NCBI GenBank assembly: GCA_964373855.1
Contig: CAYJWL010000004.1
Coordinates: forward strand, 1 to 45,390
DNA length: 45,390 nt
Source of the DNA: CAYJWL01 sp964373855
Lineage (GTDB): Bacteria > Patescibacteriota > Andersenbacteria > UBA10190
Reading direction: 5' to 3'
Shown: positions 7,573 to 16,122 of the stretch, piece by piece
Layout of the letters: every line of letters begins with the position of its first letter
Numbering within the stretch: the first letter of the stretch is position 1
Position numbers and translations under genes: made by a program
Notes under the pieces: generated by a model
What the model was told of the DNA's origin: nothing
What the model saw: only the letters and a program-made list of their open reading frames with translations
The model's database searches: none

Positions 7573-8967
7573 TCACCCGACTGCAACTTTATCTTTGCTG
7601 GGAGCCTCTTCGGCGTCGTGCAAGTGGTCCATTTCGTTATACGTCACATACCGCATGTGGAAGTTAAGCGGGACACGGCCGGTCGGGCCGTTGCGGTGTT
7701 TTTCTATCAAAAGATCAACTTCCGCAACGTCCGGCGCTTCTTCCTCACCCTCAACCGGCAGGCGGTGCAGAAACATGACGACGTCCGCATCCTGTTCGAT
7801 GCTGCCACTTTCTCTCAAATCGGAAAGTTTTGGCCGCTGGCTGGTGCGCATTTCAACCGCTCGCGATAGTTGGGAGAGAGCAATGATAGGCACGTTGAGC
7901 TCGATGGCCAACTTCTTAAGATTGCGGGAGATATCCGACACTTCCTGAACGCGGTTATCTACGTAGCGGCTGGATTCCATTAGTTGCAGGTAATCAATAA
8001 TCAGCAAATCAAGCCCATATTCGGCTTCAAGACGCCGCGCCATCGTACGCATGACCATGACGTTAGCTGAAGGGCGATCATCAATATAAATGGGAGCAGA
8101 TGATAGGTCCTCCATGGCTTTGGCCAGACGGCTGTAATCGTCAAATTCGCCGCCGGACTCCAGACGCCCGGTGCGCAGGCGCCACAAATCAACATGAGCA
8201 TGAGCGGCCAGCAGCCGGTCAACCAACTGATCCTTGGACATTTCCAGGCTGAAAATGCCTACCTTGGCTCCGTTCAGTGCCGCGTGACGGGCGAAATCCA
8301 GCGCCAGCGTCGTTTTTCCGACGCTCGGCCGGGCGGCTAAAATAATCAGATCGGATTTTTGCCAGCCAGCCATGCGGTCGTCCAGTCTGGCAAATCCGGA
8401 TGTGACTCCGCGCAGTACGTGGTCGCCTTTTTGCAACTGATCGATCCGGCTAAACGCTTCTTCCAAGGCGACGGAGAGCTGGATAAATTTTTGGTGCTTG
8501 TGGCTTTGCGACACCGAAAAAAGTTTTTTTTCAGCATCGTCCATGATGACGTCAATGTCCTCCTCCTCATTAAAGCCCATTTCTGTAATGTCCGAAGCGG
8601 CCGAGATAAGACGGCGGCGGGTAGCATTCTTCTGAACGATCCGGGCGTAATGCACGACATTACCGGCAGTGGGTACAAGCGTAGCCAAGCGTGTAACAGC
8701 GGTCTCCTCACCAATTTCGCTCAACTGATTTTTTTCCTTCAAGCGATTGATCACGGATAGGACGTCGATCGGCTCGCCTTGGGCATAAAGATCTATCATT
8801 GCCCGGTATATCTTCTCGTGTTTTCCCTGGTAAAAATCATGAAGGCCAAGCCAGTCAACAATTTTAATAATAGCATTTTTGTCAATGAGCAAACTGCCGA
8901 GGGTGGATTCTTCCGCCTGGAGGTTATGGGGGGGCAGCCGCAACTCTGATGTGGTAGAACGTGGCAT
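7573..8967 (-). CDS. dnaB: replicative DNA helicase DnaB
   Basis: A 464-residue hexameric helicase that unwinds DNA at the replication fork. The N-terminal helical domain (about 10-110) starts with PPHNLQAEESTLGSLL, typical of DnaB. The RecA-like motor domain (about 185-440) has Walker A ARPSVGKTT (212-220), Walker B LLIIDYLQLM near 320, and the arginine-finger region SDLRESGSIEQDAD. No intein is present. The ATG is separated by a single base from the end of a 153-nt folded element (8969-9121), so if the mRNA starts upstream, the ribosome-binding zone would be buried in a stem. Confidence 0.97.
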   Translation of the reverse strand: MPRSTTSELRLPPHNLQAEESTLGSLLIDKNAIIKIVDWLGLHDFYQGKHEKIYRAMIDLYAQGEPIDVLSVINRLKEKNQLSEIGEETAVTRLATLVPTAGNVVHYARIVQKNATRRRLISAASDITEMGFNEEEDIDVIMDDAEKKLFSVSQSHKHQKFIQLSVALEEAFSRIDQLQKGDHVLRGVTSGFARLDDRMAGWQKSDLIILAARPSVGKTTLALDFARHAALNGAKVGIFSLEMSKDQLVDRLLAAHAHVDLWRLRTGRLESGGEFDDYSRLAKAMEDLSSAPIYIDDRPSANVMVMRTMARRLEAEYGLDLLIIDYLQLMESSRYVDNRVQEVSDISRNLKKLAIELNVPIIALSQLSRAVEMRTSQRPKLSDLRESGSIEQDADVVMFLHRLPVEGEEEAPDVAEVDLLIEKHRNGPTGRVPLNFHMRYVTYNEMDHLHDAEEAPSKDKVAVG

Positions 8968-8968
8968 A

Positions 8969-9121
8969 CCCAGTAAGAATAACTTCAGGCGGCAACGCCG
9001 CCAAAAAGCGAGCCGGTGGTCTTACATGACAATATGCAAGCTATTGACGGCATTGGTTGCTCCTTAAGAAGAGAGAGTGTTGCCAACCACAAGGCGAGCT
9101 TGGTGAGGTTTTCTTACTGGG
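8969..9121. repeat. 153-nt foldback element abutting the dnaB start
   Basis: Perfect 11-bp terminal inverted repeats CCCAGTAAGAA (8969-8979) and TTCTTACTGGG (9111-9121) enclose inner stems GGCGGC-AAC-GCCGCC (8988-9002) and TGGTTG/CAACCA (9054-9059 with 9084-9089). It carries no open frame. On the dnaB strand the second arm ends one base before the ATG. Architecture matches the elements at 6176, 20036, 20289 and 39294, but the sequence does not. Confidence 0.6.
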
Positions 9122-9224
9122 CATACGACCTTCGTTAAGTACCTTTCACTATACGCTCCTAAGGCAAAGCCGGCGAGTGGAAAAGGTGTGAATTCTCTCC
9201 GCCCCGGACCCGAGCGGAAGGAAC

Positions 9225-10652
9225 TTAGGCAGCCTTGATGATCCGTGGGCCAGAAGCAGTGTCTTCAATTGTGAACCCCTTCGCCTCCAATTTCAGGCGC
9301 AGGCTGTCAGCAGCTTCAAAATTGCTCTCCCGGCGGGCCTGCTCGCGCTGCTCGGCCAGCTGGCGGATTTCTGGCGGAATAGTCTCATTACGCGCTTCGT
9401 TTTCCAGAGAACCTACCATTCCCATAACTTTATCCATGGAGGCAAGGGTGGGGGCGATTGAGGCCATCGGTTGTGGTGCGGGAGTTTTCGCCAGCAGCTT
9501 GTTCGCATTTTTTACGTATTGCAGGAACACGGCTAGCGCTTTGGGCGTATTGAGATCCGATGCCAGCGCCCGCTTAAACAGTAAGATTGTCTCCTCATCA
9601 ATGACACCAGTATCATCGGTCTGATGCACCAGCAGCTGGCGCAGCAGCTGCTTGACGGCTGCCACGTGCTCCGCGGCGACGGCCAGCGCCTCCCAGGAAA
9701 ATTCCAGCTGGTTGCGGTAGTGGGTGCCGAATACCAGCAGGCGAAAGGCGAAGGGAGAGAATTTGCGCTCACGCAGCGAGTCGAGCGTCAGCTGCCTTCC
9801 CTCGCTCTTGGCCAATTTTGCGCCCTTGAGCTGCAGGTGGCGGTTATGCATCCAATGGCGTACAAACTTCTCGCCGGTGGCGCCTTCCGATTGGGCGATT
9901 TCGTTCTCGTGGTGGGGGAAGATGTTATCCTCACCGCCGGTATGAATATCGATGTCGGACCCAAGATACTCAAGACTCATGGCTGAACATTCAATATGCC
10001 AGCCGGGGTACCCACGGCCCCATGGCGAATCCCACTGCTGCAAGTGCTTGGGGTCATCAGTTTTCCAGAGCGCAAAATCAGCCGGATGTTTCTTTTCACC
10101 GCGTACTTCTATCCGCTTACCCGCAATAATATCCTCGAGCTTATTGCCGGACAGGCGGCCATATTGAGGGAACGATTGAACGTCGAAGTAGACGCCGCTG
10201 GCTGTCTGATAGGCATGCCTGCGTTCAAGTAATTTCTGGATCAGCTCCTGCATCTGCGCAATATGCCGGCTGGCCCGCGGGTACGTATGAGCTGGCTTAA
10301 TATTAAGCGCAGCTCGGTCGGCAAAGAAAAGTTTCGTTTGTTCAGCCGCTATTTCCTGCGGGGTTTTCTTCCGGCGGGCTGCTTCTTTTTCCAGCTTATC
10401 CTCACCCGCATCAATGTCAGCCTGCGTCAGATGACCGACATCGGTGATATTCGTTATGTCCCGCACTTCATACCCCAGGTACTCCAGGCTGCGGCGGAGG
10501 AAATCAGAAAAGAGAAAGCGCCTCATATTTCCGAGGTGCTGGCGTTTGTAGACAGTCGGACCGCAGTTATAGATACGGACTTTGCCTTTGTCTTTTGGCA
10601 AGAAATCGGCAATTTTCTTAGTCAGCGAGTTGTAGAAGCGCACTTGATCCAC
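9225..10652 (-). CDS. cysS: cysteinyl-tRNA synthetase
   Basis: A 475-residue class I synthetase that charges tRNA-Cys. The HIGH-type motif is HLGN (39-42), and the KMSKS loop is a variant, KLAKSEGR. Zinc ligands are visible: Cys30 (YNCGPTVY), the Cys of HIECSAM, and the HHENE histidines. A helical anticodon-binding tail (about 330-475) ends in EDTASGPRII. The start is taken as GTG 10652, giving VDQVRFYNSL, because residues upstream are unlike the family and run into corA. TACAAT lies exactly 6 nt before this GTG, supporting both the start and a leaderless mRNA from the 41-bp gap after corA. Confidence 0.95.
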   Translation of the reverse strand: MDQVRFYNSLTKKIADFLPKDKGKVRIYNCGPTVYKRQHLGNMRRFLFSDFLRRSLEYLGYEVRDITNITDVGHLTQADIDAGEDKLEKEAARRKKTPQEIAAEQTKLFFADRAALNIKPAHTYPRASRHIAQMQELIQKLLERRHAYQTASGVYFDVQSFPQYGRLSGNKLEDIIAGKRIEVRGEKKHPADFALWKTDDPKHLQQWDSPWGRGYPGWHIECSAMSLEYLGSDIDIHTGGEDNIFPHHENEIAQSEGATGEKFVRHWMHNRHLQLKGAKLAKSEGRQLTLDSLRERKFSPFAFRLLVFGTHYRNQLEFSWEALAVAAEHVAAVKQLLRQLLVHQTDDTGVIDEETILLFKRALASDLNTPKALAVFLQYVKNANKLLAKTPAPQPMASIAPTLASMDKVMGMVGSLENEARNETIPPEIRQLAEQREQARRESNFEAADSLRLKLEAKGFTIEDTASGPRIIKAA

Positions 10653-10664
10653 GTGTCCATTGTA
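10653..10664 (-). promoter_or_regulatory. cysS: -10 element 6 nt before the cysS GTG
   Basis: On the minus strand TACAAT (10664-10659) is followed by six bases and the GTG start. It sits in the short gap between the corA stop and cysS. The spacing places the transcription start at or next to the GTG, so no ribosome-binding site could be transcribed. Confidence 0.5.
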
Positions 10665-10693
10665 GGAGCTAAATCGAGCCGGCCACAACTTTA

Positions 10694-11599
10694 TTAAATA
10701 GCTTTGCGCCGCTTTGCTTTCAGGAAGATGAAGAGAAGCACGATTATCAGGACGCCCAGAACAGTCCAAAACACAATCTGGTCTGTGGCGGAAGCAACGC
10801 CGTCGCCCGGAGTATAGGGCGTGACGAAAATCCAAACAGGAATAGCGATAATGGAATAGATAGTGAGCATCCGCAGCAACTCGTTCTCCTTGTACTGCAG
10901 TAAAGAATTGTTAGTGTTCTGCAAAACTCTCGTGCTTTCATTCAGGCTCGCGAGTATTTCCCATAACTGATCATATTGGCTGGCGACTCGTTGCCATTGC
11001 GTCTTCATGTCCTCATCGCCGGCTACATCTTCGGGGACAGTTTGAAATAAGGCAACTTGCGGACGGATTACTTTGCGGAAATCAAGCACATCACGCGTTA
11101 AAACAGCGATTTCCTCCACCATCTTGCGTTCATTACCGTGAAAAACAGCGTCCTCGCCAATCTCAATGTGCTTCGTCAGGCGGCGTACTTTGTTGAAAGA
11201 AGCTTCGTTCAGCACGCTTATCACATAAAGCGCTAAACTTAGCGGGCTGTTGCTGAAATATTCTTCCTGCTTTTCCGGGTGATCGGTAAAATCCAGAATG
11301 ATTTTTTTCAGGGAGACAATTGGCTGGTAATGCAGCGTATATATGCGTTCGGGATGGACGAGGAGGTACAGAGGCACACCGCTGGTCACACGCAATGTTT
11401 TGTCATAGACCGGTACCTGCAAAAGAAACAGCCGGTAATTCGGACGCGTGGCAATTTCTGGCCGCTGATGATCACGCACAAGGAACTCGGCATCAACCGG
11501 CGCCAGATCAACTTCTCGGACAAACGCAGCCAACTCCTCGTTGCTTGGTTCCTCGATGTTTATCCAGGTGATGTCTTTTGAGGATTGCTCCAGGCGCAT
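10694..11599 (-). CDS. CorA-like divalent-cation transporter lacking GMN motif
   Basis: A 301-residue protein of the CorA/MIT superfamily. The soluble N-terminal domain (about 1-225) includes EFLVRDHQRPEI and the long helix region ending in TNNSLLQYKENELLRMLTIYSI, matching the CorA pre-membrane segment. Two C-terminal membrane helices follow, with a basic tail KAKRRKAI. The hallmark GMN loop between the two helices is missing: the loop region reads VTPYTPGDGVASATD. So ion selectivity may differ from that of true Mg channels. ATG 11599 is preceded by TATAAT at 6 nt. The gene diverges from the lipoprotein gene with only 14 bp between start codons. Confidence 0.85.
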   Translation of the reverse strand: MRLEQSSKDITWINIEEPSNEELAAFVREVDLAPVDAEFLVRDHQRPEIATRPNYRLFLLQVPVYDKTLRVTSGVPLYLLVHPERIYTLHYQPIVSLKKIILDFTDHPEKQEEYFSNSPLSLALYVISVLNEASFNKVRRLTKHIEIGEDAVFHGNERKMVEEIAVLTRDVLDFRKVIRPQVALFQTVPEDVAGDEDMKTQWQRVASQYDQLWEILASLNESTRVLQNTNNSLLQYKENELLRMLTIYSIIAIPVWIFVTPYTPGDGVASATDQIVFWTVLGVLIIVLLFIFLKAKRRKAI

Positions 11600-11613
11600 G
11601 CTACTATTATACC
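11600..11613. promoter_or_regulatory. overlapping divergent leaderless-type promoters
   Basis: Only 14 bp separate the corA-like start (11599, minus) from the lipoprotein start (11614, plus). On the minus strand TATAAT (11611-11606) lies 6 nt before the ATG. On the plus strand TACTAT (11602-11607) lies 6 nt before the other ATG. The two -10 elements overlap, and any -35 contact would fall inside the opposite gene. Both mRNAs would begin at or next to their start codons. Confidence 0.6.
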
Positions 11614-12774
11614 ATGAACAGACGGTTAGCTGTGTTTGCGCCGGTGGCGGCGCTGGCGTTACTTCAGTTGAGCGGCTGCGAACGGGCCGTCCCACCCCCG
11701 CCGCCCGGCGGTGTCTATCGATCTCATACTGCCGGTGCCAGCTTCGAGCAGTCCGTTGACATCGCGGGAAAAACCGGCGAGTATGTCGCGTTGTTTTCCC
11801 TGTTTGATATCTTTCGTTCGCCGGAACAGCCAGATCGAATTTATATTGCCGCGGGAGGACGGGGCATAGTGGCATCAGATAACGATGGGGTGAGCTGGCA
11901 GATTATTCCAACCCCCTTGGCTAATACCTACGATGTCACCGTCTTAGGCAGCGGTATACTAGTTGCCTCGGGCAGTGATGGAGCCGGGCAAGGATTTGTC
12001 ATTCGCAGTTTGGATGAGGGCAAGAGCTGGCAAACGGTCTTAACCGTGCCCGTGCCCGTTGATGAATCGGGTTTTAAAATTATTGGCGGCGCCCCAACCG
12101 TTCCGTCGGTGGTGCTGTCGCTGGAGCGGGATCCTTTTAACAGCGAACGGGTGTGGGCGGGGAGCAGTTTAGGCACCTTGTTTGCCGGAGAGCAATCGGC
12201 TAAAGTTTGGCGGAATTTTCAGACATTGAAGCCGGATGCCTTCAATCCGCAGTTGCAACCAACCAACGTGACGATTAAGAAAATAGTGGTCTCTCCTCAC
12301 CGCCCTAACGAGATGCTTGTTATAACGCGACCAGGACAGATGATCCTGGTGAATGGCGATGACCAAAAGAAAATAAAAGTGCCGCAGTATCTCAATACAC
12401 CCCCGCCGGTCGGGACAAGTTCCGGTAATAAAAAGATACAAGACGCAGTCTTTATTCCTGGGTTTCCAGACGCCTTGCTGGTTGGCGTTGAAGACGGCGC
12501 TGTTGTGACGCGTGATGGTGGCCAGACCTGGGTGGCGCTGCCTGTTCCGATCGAGCCGAACCAGAAATTCAATTCAATTGTCGTAGCCGTTAGTCCGACC
12601 AACACAAACCGCCTGCTGGTAGCAGTCAATGATGTTATCTATCGCTCGGAGGACGGCGGCAATACTTGGAATACGTTCGCCCTCGGCTTGCCTGCCCATC
12701 TGGTCACTGGCTTATCCATTAATCCGGATAATGCAGCTAGAGTCCTGATTGTGACATCAACCAATCAATCGTAA
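11614..12774 (+). CDS. lipoprotein with Asp-box (BNR) beta-propeller
   Basis: A 386-residue secreted lipoprotein. The N-terminus is basic and hydrophobic, and LQLSGC places the lipidated Cys at residue 22, followed by a proline-rich linker. The rest is a beta-propeller with at least four Asp-boxes: SDNDGVSW, SLDEGKSW, TRDGGQTW and SEDGGNTW. This fold occurs in sialidases, VPS10-type proteins and the photosystem assembly factor Ycf48. No sialidase catalytic set is evident, so a binding or assembly role at the outer membrane face is more likely. The start at 11614 is chosen over an upstream alternative because it gives a proper signal peptide and has a -10 at 6 nt. Confidence 0.8.
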   Translation: MNRRLAVFAPVAALALLQLSGCERAVPPPPPGGVYRSHTAGASFEQSVDIAGKTGEYVALFSLFDIFRSPEQPDRIYIAAGGRGIVASDNDGVSWQIIPTPLANTYDVTVLGSGILVASGSDGAGQGFVIRSLDEGKSWQTVLTVPVPVDESGFKIIGGAPTVPSVVLSLERDPFNSERVWAGSSLGTLFAGEQSAKVWRNFQTLKPDAFNPQLQPTNVTIKKIVVSPHRPNEMLVITRPGQMILVNGDDQKKIKVPQYLNTPPPVGTSSGNKKIQDAVFIPGFPDALLVGVEDGAVVTRDGGQTWVALPVPIEPNQKFNSIVVAVSPTNTNRLLVAVNDVIYRSEDGGNTWNTFALGLPAHLVTGLSINPDNAARVLIVTSTNQS

Positions 12775-12880
12775 TGTTGAGCTTGGCGCAAAACACTAAA
12801 GATCCCTGGCAGGTGGAGCATTTTAATCCGGGGTTGACCCATTCGACTTAAGCTCATGGTCAGGCTGAACTTGTTGAAGC

Positions 12881-12908
12881 TTGACACAGACGGTAAAATT
12901 AATAATAT
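12881..12908 (+). promoter_or_regulatory. hrcA: promoter of the heat-shock operon
   Basis: TTGACA (12881-12886), a perfect -35, then 16 bp and TAATAT (12903-12908). The predicted start lies at the left arm of the CIRCE operator, so HrcA binding would block transcription directly. Confidence 0.8.
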
Positions 12909-12913
12909 TGCTA

Positions 12914-12940
12914 TTAGCACTCTTAGTGTCGGAGTGCTAA
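12914..12940 (+). promoter_or_regulatory. CIRCE operator, perfect consensus
   Basis: TTAGCACTC (12914-12922), a 9-nt spacer, and GAGTGCTAA (12932-12940): an exact match to the CIRCE inverted repeat bound by HrcA. It is placed just after the -10 element and before hrcA, giving autoregulation of the whole chaperone operon. Confidence 0.97.
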
Positions 12941-12968
12941 TTAGTAACTCTCTATTTTAGCGCTATCC

Positions 12969-13682
12969 ATGAACAGCCGTCACCAGGATATATTATTTCA
13001 TCTGGTTGATGATTACATCAGAACCGCCCGTCCCGTCGGCAGCACGCATCTGGTTGCCCGGATGAGGTTAGATGCCAGCTCCGCGACGATGCGAAACATT
13101 CTCCGTGAGCTGGACGAGCAGCACTATGTCTACCAGCCCCATCCCTCTGCCGGTAGAATTCCGACCGACTTGGGCTACCGTTTTTATGTAAATAGACTGG
13201 GGGTGCGTCGGCCCACGCGAATTGAGGTCCGCCGGTTACGCGGCTTGTTCAGTGATTATCAGGAGACGTTCGCCAGTCCAGCCCGGGCGGTTGCAAAACT
13301 GCTGGCTGCCATGGCGCATTCAGTGGCGATTAGCACGTGGCTCTCCTTGCGGGATATCCATGAAGCTGGTTTGGCTTCGTTATTTGACCAGGCAGAACAC
13401 GCCGAGGAAACGGCCAAAGAAGTTTCCGACCTGCTGGACCACGCTGATCAATATGTGGCACAATATGCCACCGAAGCGGCAGACGATATTCAAGTGTATA
13501 TTGGACAGGAAAATACCGCCTTTCCGGCGCGGCATACCAGCGTGATTGTGCGCCGGGTGGCGAGGCCAGATGGTGTCAATATTGTCCTGGTTCTGGCCGG
13601 TCCCAAACGGATGGCGTATCGGCGAAACCTAGCAGTGGTAAACGGAGTGGCTTCAGTTATTGAGCGCGGCAACATCATATGA
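12969..13682 (+). CDS. hrcA: heat-inducible repressor HrcA, short form
   Basis: Repressor of class I heat-shock genes; binds CIRCE and is kept active by the chaperone machinery. The N-terminal winged helix is clear (about 1-70): SRHQDILFHLVDDYI, PVGSTHLV, SSATMRNILRELD and the PHPSAGRIPTDLGYRFYV signature. The protein is 237 residues, about 100 shorter than the usual 340, so the central or dimerisation region is reduced, but there is no frameshift and the C-terminal IGQEN region and downstream strands are still recognisable. It overlaps grpE by 4 nt (ATGA). The perfect CIRCE just upstream shows that the DNA-binding role is preserved. Confidence 0.93.
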   Translation: MNSRHQDILFHLVDDYIRTARPVGSTHLVARMRLDASSATMRNILRELDEQHYVYQPHPSAGRIPTDLGYRFYVNRLGVRRPTRIEVRRLRGLFSDYQETFASPARAVAKLLAAMAHSVAISTWLSLRDIHEAGLASLFDQAEHAEETAKEVSDLLDHADQYVAQYATEAADDIQVYIGQENTAFPARHTSVIVRRVARPDGVNIVLVLAGPKRMAYRRNLAVVNGVASVIERGNII

Positions 13683-14140
13683 TTAATTCACAAGCACTAC
13701 ACTCGGCCCCTTCCGCCAAAGAACTGGAATATTTAGATGGCTGGAGGCGAGCGCTCGCGGACCTTGATAATTACCGCAAGCGCATCGCCGCCGGGCAGGA
13801 GCATGAGAAGGAAAGAATTAAGCGGGAGGTGGTAGCCCAATTCCTGCCGTTAGCCGATAATTTCCAGGCGCTTGTCAGGCATGTGCCCGCCAGCGGTAGC
13901 TACCATGAATGGGTAGAAGGGGTGCTGCACATCGCCCGCCAATTGGAGCAGCTGATTGAGAGTTTAGGAATTGAAACTATCAATCCGAAGGGAATGCCGT
14001 TTGACCCGATGGTGCATGAGGCGGTAGCAGGGGTGCAGCCGGATGGCCAGCAGCGGGGAGTAATCACTGAAGTCACACAGCTCGGGTATCGGATCGGCGA
14101 TACGGTAATACGGCCCGCCCGAGTGAAAGTGGCGTCGTAA
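13679..14140 (+). CDS. grpE: nucleotide exchange factor GrpE
   Basis: A 153-residue cochaperone that releases ADP from DnaK. A long N-terminal helix (about 12-70, with LADLDNYRKRIAAGQEHE) leads to the beta domain, where the family signature is visible: GIETINPKGMPFDPMVHEAV and the ending GYRIGDTVIRPARVKV. The protein lacks the long acidic N-terminal tail of many homologues. Start overlaps the hrcA stop by 4 nt, and dnaK follows after 40 bp, so expression is part of the CIRCE-controlled operon. Confidence 0.96.
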   Translation: MINSQALHSAPSAKELEYLDGWRRALADLDNYRKRIAAGQEHEKERIKREVVAQFLPLADNFQALVRHVPASGSYHEWVEGVLHIARQLEQLIESLGIETINPKGMPFDPMVHEAVAGVQPDGQQRGVITEVTQLGYRIGDTVIRPARVKVAS

Positions 14141-14180
14141 ATCAGCCAAACAAATTAATTGTTAATGATTTCAACATCGT

Positions 14181-16076
14181 ATGAATAGAATAGTCGGTAT
14201 TGATCTGGGCACAACTAACTCGGCCATAGCGTATGTCGAGGGCGGCCAGCCCACCATTATTGAAAACAGCGAAGGAAACCGCACCACCCCTTCAGTTGTT
14301 GCCTTAAGTAAAAACAATGAACGCTTAGTAGGTGTTATTGCCAAGCGCCAGGCAGTAGTTAATGCCGAGCGAACGATCTTTTCTGCCAAACGCCTGATTG
14401 GCCGGAAATGGAGCGATGCCAGCGTGCAGAAAGACAAAGAGCTGTTGCCGTATGAGCTGCAGGAAGGAGCAGACGGCGGTGTGGAAATTAAATTCGGCGA
14501 CGAGTGGCTGAAGCCGGCAGAAATATCAGCCATCGTGCTGCAAAAACTCAAGGTGGACGCAGAACGCAAGCTGGGTATCACCATCACCGACGCCGTTATC
14601 ACGGTTCCGGCATATTTTGATGACTCGCAGCGTAAAGCCACCAAAGACGCCGGCACCATTGCCGGGCTGAATGTCAGGCGGATTATTAATGAGCCCACCG
14701 CGGCAGCTTTGGCCTATGGTCTCGATAAGAAAAAGGACGAGAAAATTGTCGTCTTTGACTTAGGCGGGGGCACATTCGATGTCTCCATTCTGGAAGTGGG
14801 AGCAGACACCATTGAAGTCAAAGGCACCTTTGGCGACACACACCTCGGCGGTGATGATTTTGATCAGCGGATCATAGATTGGATGGTCAGTGAATTCAAA
14901 TCGCAGTCCGGAATTGATGTATCTAAGGACCACATGGCCTTACAGCGCCTCAAGGAAGCGGCCGAGCGCGCCAAGCACGAGTTATCCAGTTCGAACACTG
15001 CAGAAATTAACCAACCGTTTATTACAACCGGGCCGGATGGACCAAAACACCTGGTGCTATCATTATCACGGGCCAAGCTTGAAGACCTGGTGGCTGATCT
15101 GATTGAGCGGACGGTTCAAGTGACAAAGGAAGCGTTGGCGCAGGCCACCATGGCGGTATCGGACATTGATGAAATCGTACTGGTAGGGGGACAAACCAGA
15201 ATGCCAAGAATTGTTGAGGTGGTCAGCCAGTTGTTCGGCAAGCAGCCTCACCAGGGAATCAACCCCGATGAAGTCGTCGCGGCCGGCGCGGCTATTCAGG
15301 GAGGAATTCTCGGCGGCGAAGTCAAAGACGTGCTGTTGCTTGACGTGACGCCATTAACCCTCGGTATCGAGACCTTAGGGGGAGTGCGCACCCCGCTGAT
15401 CGAAAAAAACACGACAATTCCAACAAAGAAAGCGCAAACCTTTTCCACCGCTGCTGATAATCAGCCGCAGGTCGAAGTGCATGTTCTGCAGGGAGAGAGG
15501 GAAATGGCGGCCGACAATAAATCACTGGGGCGGTTCATTCTGGATGGCATTCCGCCCTCGCCCCGCGGCGTCCCGCAAATTGAAGTCATGTTCGATATTG
15601 ATGCCAATGGCATTCTCAATGTTTCAGCGAAGGACAAAGGCACCAGCAAAGTGCAAAGTATCCGCATCGAAGGGTCGTCCGGGCTTTCGGCCGAGGATGT
15701 AGAGCGGATGAAACAGGATGCCAGTAAACATGCGGCAGCCGATAAAGTGAAGAAAGAAGCCGTCGAGGTTAAAAATCAGGCAGAGCAGCTGGTGTACATG
15801 GCGGAAAAAACACTGAAAGAAAATAGTAGTAAGCTTCAGGCCGAGGTGAAAAAAAGTGTTGAAGAAAAATTGGCGGCGCTGAAAAAGTTGCAGGCCGGAA
15901 GCGACGTTTCCGCGATCAAGCAAGCGACCGAGGCGTTGGCCAGCGCCATCCAGAAAGTCGGCCAGCAGGTATACCAGGCTGCGCAGCCATCTGGGCCGCC
16001 CGGACAAAGGAAAACGGCCGCGGCCGGCGCGCCAGAAGATATAGTCGAAGGCAAGGCTAAAAAGGAAGGCAAGTAA
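14181..16076 (+). CDS. dnaK: chaperone DnaK (Hsp70)
   Basis: A 631-residue ATP-dependent chaperone. The ATPase domain (1 to about 375) begins GIDLGTTNSAIAYVEGG and contains the phosphate-binding VFDLGGGTFDVSIL and the hinge motif IVLVGGQTRMPRI. The interdomain linker is DVLLLDVTPLTLGIE. The substrate-binding beta domain follows, and a helical lid occupies about 500-600. The tail is Ala/Lys rich and lacks the acidic EEVKD-like end. It works with GrpE and DnaJ from the same operon. Confidence 0.98.
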   Translation: MNRIVGIDLGTTNSAIAYVEGGQPTIIENSEGNRTTPSVVALSKNNERLVGVIAKRQAVVNAERTIFSAKRLIGRKWSDASVQKDKELLPYELQEGADGGVEIKFGDEWLKPAEISAIVLQKLKVDAERKLGITITDAVITVPAYFDDSQRKATKDAGTIAGLNVRRIINEPTAAALAYGLDKKKDEKIVVFDLGGGTFDVSILEVGADTIEVKGTFGDTHLGGDDFDQRIIDWMVSEFKSQSGIDVSKDHMALQRLKEAAERAKHELSSSNTAEINQPFITTGPDGPKHLVLSLSRAKLEDLVADLIERTVQVTKEALAQATMAVSDIDEIVLVGGQTRMPRIVEVVSQLFGKQPHQGINPDEVVAAGAAIQGGILGGEVKDVLLLDVTPLTLGIETLGGVRTPLIEKNTTIPTKKAQTFSTAADNQPQVEVHVLQGEREMAADNKSLGRFILDGIPPSPRGVPQIEVMFDIDANGILNVSAKDKGTSKVQSIRIEGSSGLSAEDVERMKQDASKHAAADKVKKEAVEVKNQAEQLVYMAEKTLKENSSKLQAEVKKSVEEKLAALKKLQAGSDVSAIKQATEALASAIQKVGQQVYQAAQPSGPPGQRKTAAAGAPEDIVEGKAKKEGK

Positions 16077-16095
16077 GTTTTGTTATACTGCCTTA

Positions 16096-16122
16096 ATGGG
16101 TGAAGTATTGTTACCGGGATGA
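16096..16122 (+). CDS. possible 8-codon leader ORF coupled to the next gene
   Basis: ATG 16096 opens an 8-codon frame reading MGEVLLPG. Its TGA stop (16120-16122) overlaps the ATG (16119) of the membrane protein as ATGA. An extended -10 (TGTTATACT, 16081-16089) ends exactly 6 nt before this ATG. The arrangement would give a leaderless short ORF whose translation feeds ribosomes to the following gene. It is short and could be chance. Confidence 0.35.
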   Translation: MGEVLLPG

